This document shows positions 57,811 to 64,000 of a stretch of DNA of 64,000 nt, piece by piece; positions within the stretch are counted from its first letter, which is position 1; each line of letters starts with the position of its first letter. Under the pieces are notes generated by a model. That model searched no databases, was not told the DNA's origin, and worked only from the letters and a program-made list of their open reading frames with translations. Position numbers and translations under genes: made by a program. The DNA lies in NCBI RefSeq assembly GCF_003265705.1, contig NW_020313044.1, positions 2,065,223 to 2,129,222 of the forward strand, read 5' to 3'. This stretch comes from Callorhinus ursinus (taxonomy: Eukaryota > Chordata > Mammalia > Carnivora > Otariidae).

Positions 57811-60540
57811 GTGGGACCCTGGTGTTCCTGCCCTCTGGGTTCCTCTGCATCCCTGGATGGCACCTCTAGTTCCTGTAGTACTTACCCAGCATCATTCTTC
57901 TGGGATGTTTAACTGACAAAGTCACCTTTTAAGAACACACCATATGGGGGGGGTGGCATTAGGCACTATTCCAAAATGCATTGCTTCTGGTGGGAAGCCC
58001 CTAGCCATGAGTGCTACCTGGCTTAGTTCTCCCCTTCCAGCCTGTCATCCAGAACGACATTGTCCTAGTAGTCCAGAGTTAGGGCGTTATGGGGGGGGGG
58101 GGGGGGGGATGAGGACAGGCCCCTTCACGCTGCGTGAGACACACAGGACATACGTGATGTGTCCAAGCACGTCTGTCCTATCACCACCATTCCATCCTAA
58201 TGGGTCTCCCATGTTCTAGCCCTTCCCAATGGGGCTTGTCCACCCACCCAATCAGAACAGAGAATGCTGGCCCCAGGAGAAGAAGAGGGAGAGGGAGGCC
58301 CTGGCACAAACTGTAAATGGGAACTACGCTGATGTCCAAGCAGCAAAACAAAGTCTCTGTGAGACACAAGCCTAGCTGACATCCCTCCCCCCAGAAATGG
58401 ATCCTCACCACTCGCATACAAGAGTTTCCTCTGCTGTGAACAGCTCACTCAACCATCTCTCTGATACGTACCCCACCCACAGCACTGGGCATTTGACAGA
58501 TGGATGGGACATGATAGGCAGAAGTATCATGTGCCGTGCTCGAGGCTAAAATAAGAGCTTCGTGTCACATTGGGCTTCACTGGGGAATTAGCAAAGGTGG
58601 CTAGAATATTCCCAAGCCCCAGAGGACAGGTTCCAACTAAAGTCTAAAGAATCGAAGGAGATTCACAGCAGTGTTCTCCCACCTTATATAACCAGCAGGG
58701 TTAAGTGTCTAGCCTGTCTTCTTGTCACTGAACAGAGCAGCTGCATTTCCAGGACTCCAGGACAAGTATCACTCTAGGCAGATGGGAGGTAGAACCCAGA
58801 CTCAAGGACAAAAAGAGGATCAGAGGCCAAGGATTACAGGAAAGACAAGCAGTCCCAGGCAAGAATGACATTGTATCGCCAATTCGTCTCTTTCTCATAC
58901 ATGCTTGGGGCCTTTCAGGTCCATGGAATCAGGCATGGCCACTCCCCGTTCCCGTCCCTACACCAAAGCAAGGAAGGAAAATCTGCTGAGCATTGCTTGT
59001 TCCTGGGGGCCAGGCTGGGGCAGGGCAAAATGTCCAGCTGAGGCTGAGCTGGAAAGGGAGGACATGCCTCTGACAAGAACAAAGGCTGTAACGGACAGAA
59101 GGGGATTACATACTTTTCAGGCGCTATTCCACACAAAGGGGACTCCAACAAAAAAGGCAAATTAAAGTCTTTTGTGCCTGACACAATGGCAGTGGGGGAG
59201 CTACAGCCAGAGCCGCTAGCAGGACCAAGGTAAGAGCAGGACATGGAAGTGGGGAAATGAGGAGAAAAGAAGCAGGGCTTAGTTCTACAGTGGCCTGAGG
59301 GTGTGGCATGGGCCTTGGTTTTTACCTTCCCTGATGTGGGACCAAGAAAACACCCCCGCCTTCCCTTGAGGACAGTGCCTTTTAGGTATCTTCAATTTGG
59401 AGAAGGCCAGAGTTGAGAAATGCCATCAAGGAAGATTTTTCTTCACCCGCTTCTGAGGTACTTTGCTGTACTTATTTCCATCTAAGGGTGACTGAGATCC
59501 CTTATGATTCCCTCTGACCTGCCTGGTTAGCAATTCAACAGGAAAACACCTCCCACGGCAAAATGAAAGTAGACTTCAAGCCGCTTTCCTTCTGGCTGAC
59601 TCCCATGTAAATGAGCTGCCTGCAGCCTGACTCACAAGAGCTCAAAATGGAAAAAAGAAAAGGGGGGTTAAAAAAGCACAGTTTGAAGGTAAGGGTGAGG
59701 CTTGCCTATCAGATGGGACTTCTGTGCGGTTAACCCAGCATGCTGCCAGGGACTTGCTGGTGCCCGGAAGACAGTTCAAGAAGGAAAGGGACAGTGGCAC
59801 ACTTCTCCATACAGAAGGAACCTTGGATAAGCTAGTCCTCTTGTTTTCTAAGTAAAATGAGTACTCACATGTCAGTTAGCTGGCTGTGGATCTGAGACCA
59901 TGACCTCTGTCTGTGTCTAGACTCCTGAGTTCAGGATTAGATCAGTCACCCTCAGGACCATGACCCCCTACACCATCCTATGCTCATGGCTAGACTTAGT
60001 GGTGGCAGAAGGCAGGGAGGGAACTTGGGCTTCCTCCCTCAGCTCCTGGCCCAGGAAATATAGCCTGTCCATGGGGGCAAACCCAAGCTTTCCAGCTCCA
60101 CAGAGGACGCCCTGCACCAACAGGCCCCCTAGCAAGGCACCGGGGCACCCACCCATCATCCTAATGGATGTGGTGGTTAATATGGCTGCAGTCACCCATG
60201 GCACCAGGCTTCTCCCTTCCAGCTCCCTAAACTACAGGGTCCCCACAGGCAGCAGCTGCCCTGGGTGACCACTGGATCCAAACATTATAAAAGAACATAT
60301 CTATCTATTCACTGTGGAGTAGAGGCAGTCATTTCAAACCTAAACATTACATCCCTGCTGGAAAGAAAAAAAGCAAAATTAAATTAAAATTCTCTCTCGA
60401 AGATGTCTGCCCAAAAGGCCAGAAAAGCACTGTACAGTTGTGCCTAGTTCCCAACCCCAAGCAGCACTCTGCGCCCCCTCCTCCCTCTTCCCCTTCTGGC
60501 TGGACAGCTCCAGATGTGTTGCAGAGTTTCAATGATTCAC
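57811..60540 (-). other. SIL1: SIL1 intron segment, no repeats recognised
   Basis: Unassigned sequence apart from a G18 run at 58091-58108. No exon seen. Confidence 0.55.
58091..58108. repeat. Poly(G) run, 18 bases
   Basis: G18 between GCGTTAT and ATGAGG. Confidence 0.9.
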
Positions 60541-61080
60541 TCTGATGATAACGCACCCTCAGAATAAATCATCGACTCTGATTGATTTAGGAGGCAACTT
60601 GCACAAATACCTGTAATCTAGTTCTAATCTTGTTTGTTTCCATTCCAATTATCTTGCATCAACGGTTTAAAAATGGGAACCGTCTGGTGCATACATCCAA
60701 TCCATTTTAATAGAGGATAAATCTGGGTTATTGTGACCCTTTCCTCTCTCAGGCTTGGGACAGCACCAGCCATCTCAAGGCGCTGATCGGGCCAAATCAG
60801 CTCTAACTCTATTCAACTCTTCAAGTATTCAATTAATCATAAAGCCAATTCCATTCTGGGCTCCATCTGTCTTGCCTCCTTTGGGGACTAATAATCACTC
60901 ACTGTGTGTTTTTACACACTAGTTGAACTGAAATTAAGACTGATTTCATCATGGAGCACTCAAGAAGAAAATGCATTTCTTAGAGAAAAATTTCAGAGTT
61001 ATTTCAATGTTCAGTTGGGGTAAAGATATTTTTAAATAAACAAAAGAACATTTTTTAAAACTTCAAAATTCTTGACATTG
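60541..61080. promoter_or_regulatory. Candidate conserved non-coding element
   Basis: Repeat-free AT-rich stretch with CTGATTGATTTAGG (PBX/HOX-like), CAATTATCTTG, GTATTCAATTAATCATAAAG and GGACTAATAATC. Composition and motif density suggest an enhancer, but nothing proves it. Confidence 0.25.
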
Positions 61081-64000
61081 TAAAATAATTCCTGCCACCA
61101 AAATCCCAGAAAAGGGCAGCTCCTCAGGAGAACTAGAAACTCTCAATGTTGGATCATGAAACAGATACTCAATCTGTCCTTGGGCATCTGCAAGGCACGG
61201 GTACCCGAAAAACCGGAGGGCAAAAATTGAGTGAATTTGATACTTAATACATTATTTTAAAAAATCTAGTCATCTATCTTGGGGTGGTAGACCTTATTTA
61301 AAATTTGGAATTATTTTTGAGTTCCCTAATTGTGGAGAGAAGAGGAGGGACCGTGAGTGGGAAAGGCACTATATTCTTTTCAGTACCTCTTGGTAAGCTG
61401 GCCCTGAGAATTCTAAGCCCTCACACCTCCCTAAAAGGGCAAGAACTGTGGCTTTTGTCTTCTGTAAATTGCCTGGCTCTCCTGGCAGCAATAAAGTGGC
61501 TTCCCTGGCAAACAGTCAGGATGGAGCCCTCCTACCCACCTCCAACTCAACCCACTACCCCCAACCCCAATCCCTCTGGGGATGGTCTCTTTATCACAAG
61601 AACATGACCACGAAAGGGCCACATCCCAACCAGTCAACCACATGGGTCTGGAAGCATTCCCAATTTGTCAGCAGCTTTCAGCAGGGAAAATGCAAATAGC
61701 TAAGCTTTTTATTTTTACTTTTCACAGTTGCTAAGATAAAGCATCAGGACATCACCAGAGTCCAAAGTATCTGGTGGTCATTGTATATGTAGCACAACCC
61801 CCTGCACCTGTTAGAAAACTGTCCCAACACAGTGGAGGGGACAGAGTGTAACCAAAGAGATCCAGCACATGTCTGCTTTATTGCCTTAACATATTTTAAA
61901 CTAAAATTCTGAATTGCACAAACTCCCAATCAGAACTAATGACACAGTCATTCCAAACTTACCATCAAAGATGCTTTGTGAGTCATACTAGCTCTAAAAA
62001 GTCATCAGTAATCACTTCTTAGACACAACAATCAAATACATCCGTTGTTCAAACAGTGAATTTTGCCAAGTAGTAAGCCTAATTAATTGGACCACTGTCA
62101 TTTTTAAACATGGGTCAATGCACGCATTTTCCCAAAAGCTTCCATCTGAGTCATTCTACATTTATTAAAAAACAAAACCCACCTCCTATGAAGCGCTTTA
62201 TGTACAGATAAAGAATCATGTCCAAGATATACTGTTAAAGGGAAAAACCAAATTGTAGAATGATGTATATATAGTAACCCATCTTTTGTGTAAAAACAGG
62301 AAAAAAACACTGTATGGGTCTATTTGCTTGAATATGCATAAATATCTCTAGAAGAAACTGGCAACACTGGTTGCCTTAAGGAAGGGAAGCTGAACAGGAA
62401 AGAGAGGGTCGGACAAAGCATTTTCACCATGCCCCTTCACGCCCTTTGAATTCTGAACCATGTGAATTTATTACTAAATCAGAGTTGAAGACATAAAATT
62501 TAAATTTAAAGTGAGTCACCTCAAAGACACTTATTTGGACATTTATCCAAATATTACAGACATGTCTGATTACATTCCATGGAGAAAACAAGTCTTACAC
62601 ATCTCTTAGCCAAGCAGTTTTAGGGAATCTTTGGGTACAGACTTCAAGAACACAGGGCCAAGATCAGCCATAGCAAGACAGATGTGGAGACCCAAGTGGT
62701 TATTATGAATATCTGAGTAGATATTCATAGTAATACAGTAGTAATACAGCCTACAGTAGTAGGCTGTAGTAGAAAGGAGAGAAGGGGAGAGGAAGGGAGG
62801 GAAGGAGGGCAGGCAGGCTGGACATTTTGTATGAGACACCCATTGCCCCATGAGGCACCATCTAGCTTAAGAAGCCCCCAACCGTTTCTCACCTTTGCAA
62901 AAGGGTAAACTGCAGCTTGTTTAAGGCTAAGTTCTTTGTGAATTACAGAGCTGGAGAAAGGGGCTTTATCTGAATCTTGCGAACACATTGTCCCAGATCC
63001 CAAGAGTTCGACTGGGCAGGAAATGCTACCTGAAGGTCTTATCTTAGCCTGAAAACTCAGAGCTTCTGACTCATCTTCTCATTCTGGTTGCCAGATGGCC
63101 CTGTGGTCTTGCACAAATCACTTCAACAGGGGCGCTGAGGAGGTTCTGAGGCTGCTCCATTCAGCCACTGTTCACCATCCAAAGCTCTTTGGCAAGAGCA
63201 TCTGTGCATCAAGGATCTCATGTTAAATGCCACAGGTATGCCTCAGGGCTTGCCTATTCCTGTCCTCTCTTCCTAGCTGAGTGCTGCCCAGCAAGTTCAC
63301 TCCTGGGCCCACTGTCTGCTTGGCCTTTGCTTCTTTTTGAATTTTATGAAGGGTTTTTCACCAAGACAATGAGGATTGTGAAAAGACACTTGCTCAGAGT
63401 GAAGGTACCAGAGCAACGGCTATGATCAAAGGCCCTCAGGATGCCCCCAGAACTCCCAGTCTAATGCCAAACAGAAACCCTACTGGGGCAGAAACCCTAC
63501 TTTACCCTCACCTACCTGCCATGAGAATCTAAACAATCTAACTGCAAATAGCAAAATGGGGAAAACTCTTGGAAAGAGGGGAGATGGCTTGCATTTAATG
63601 TTTCACACATTTTTCCAGCTGGCTTCTAAAAAGACCCTTCAGCACCTTTCATCCTTCCCATTTTCTGGGTGCTCTGCAAAGGGAAGGCTCCCTAAAGTAC
63701 CCTGTGCATGCCACTCAAAGAGAGCAGGAAGCCTTGAAGACATTCTGGGTTCTGGCATGTTGGCCAGATGCGCTGGATGAGGCCGGAGCATCAGGGCCCA
63801 GCTATAATCCTTTCCTGGCAAGCCTGGCTGAAGTGGCAGTGGGACCAAAACAACTGATTAAATGCATTATAAAAGCTGAAAGAAAATGAGATAGAAATAA
63901 ATTAGCTTTAAACCTCAAGGTTGTGCACACAAATGAAATGCAATGGGGGCTGGGACGCAGACTGGGAAGTCACTCTTAGAGATTTCCCTGAAACAAAGGG
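61081..64000 (-). other. SIL1: SIL1 intron segment to window end
   Basis: AT-rich, mostly unassigned. A GA-rich patch near 62773-62815 and short GTAGTA-type repeats near 62720-62775. No exon, gene or clear interspersed repeat recognised. Confidence 0.55.

Noticed and set aside
1..64000. CRISPR arrays, operons, phage or other prokaryotic systems
   Set aside because: Spliced vertebrate genes and mammalian repeats throughout; repeated units are dispersed SINEs, not regularly spaced direct repeats.
1..64000. Stand-alone tRNA genes
   Set aside because: The tRNA-like segments are heads of Can-SINEs followed by CT-rich and A-rich tails, not functional cloverleaf genes.

Overview
The window is mammalian nuclear DNA. 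The host is almost certainly a caniform carnivore: there are about nineteen tRNA-Lys-derived Can-SINE (SINEC) copies, plus a carnivore-type L1 3' end at 52608-53003. The dog-specific SINEC_Cf head was not seen, so a non-dog arctoid (bear, seal, mustelid or relative) fits best; this is inference from repeat type. No bacterial, viral or CRISPR-like system is present, and I found no undescribed multi-gene system.

Layout. Positions 1 to about 8300 hold the 3' end of CTNNA1 (alpha-E-catenin, + strand). It comprises the last five coding exons (2824-2934, 4037-4218, 4336-4441, 5990-6124, 7145-7432) and a roughly 870-nt 3' UTR with three candidate poly(A) signals. These exons encode residues equivalent to 634-906 of the 906-residue protein: the phospho-linker and the F-actin-binding domain. 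From about 8300 to 22115 is an intergenic spacer filled with old and young repeats: L2, a fragmented antisense L1 at about 13510-17640, Tigger-like DNA transposons, SINEs and MIRs. From 22115 to the window end is SIL1 on the minus strand. Its last three exons are 22286-22642, 26279-26443 and 26880-26976, with a short 3' UTR ending near 22115. The two genes are convergent (tail to tail), the same order as on human chromosome 5q31.2.

Everything from 26977 to 64000 appears to be one large SIL1 intron; the preceding exon was searched for by eye and not found. Inside it, on the SIL1 sense strand, lies a processed retrocopy of ATP5MF (ATP synthase subunit f). It has an uninterrupted 88-codon frame, a poly(A) signal, a poly(A) tail and a perfect 14-bp target-site duplication, and is the most notable single object in the window. 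The rest of the intron holds SINEs (one nested inverted pair), MIRs, MER5-like elements, an LTR-like element, L1 fragments, simple repeats, and a few repeat-poor AT-rich stretches that look like possible conserved non-coding elements.

The genes do not act in one pathway. CTNNA1 links cadherin-catenin complexes to actin at adherens junctions, SIL1 is the ER nucleotide-exchange factor for BiP, and ATP5MF (the retrocopy's parent) is a mitochondrial ATP synthase subunit.
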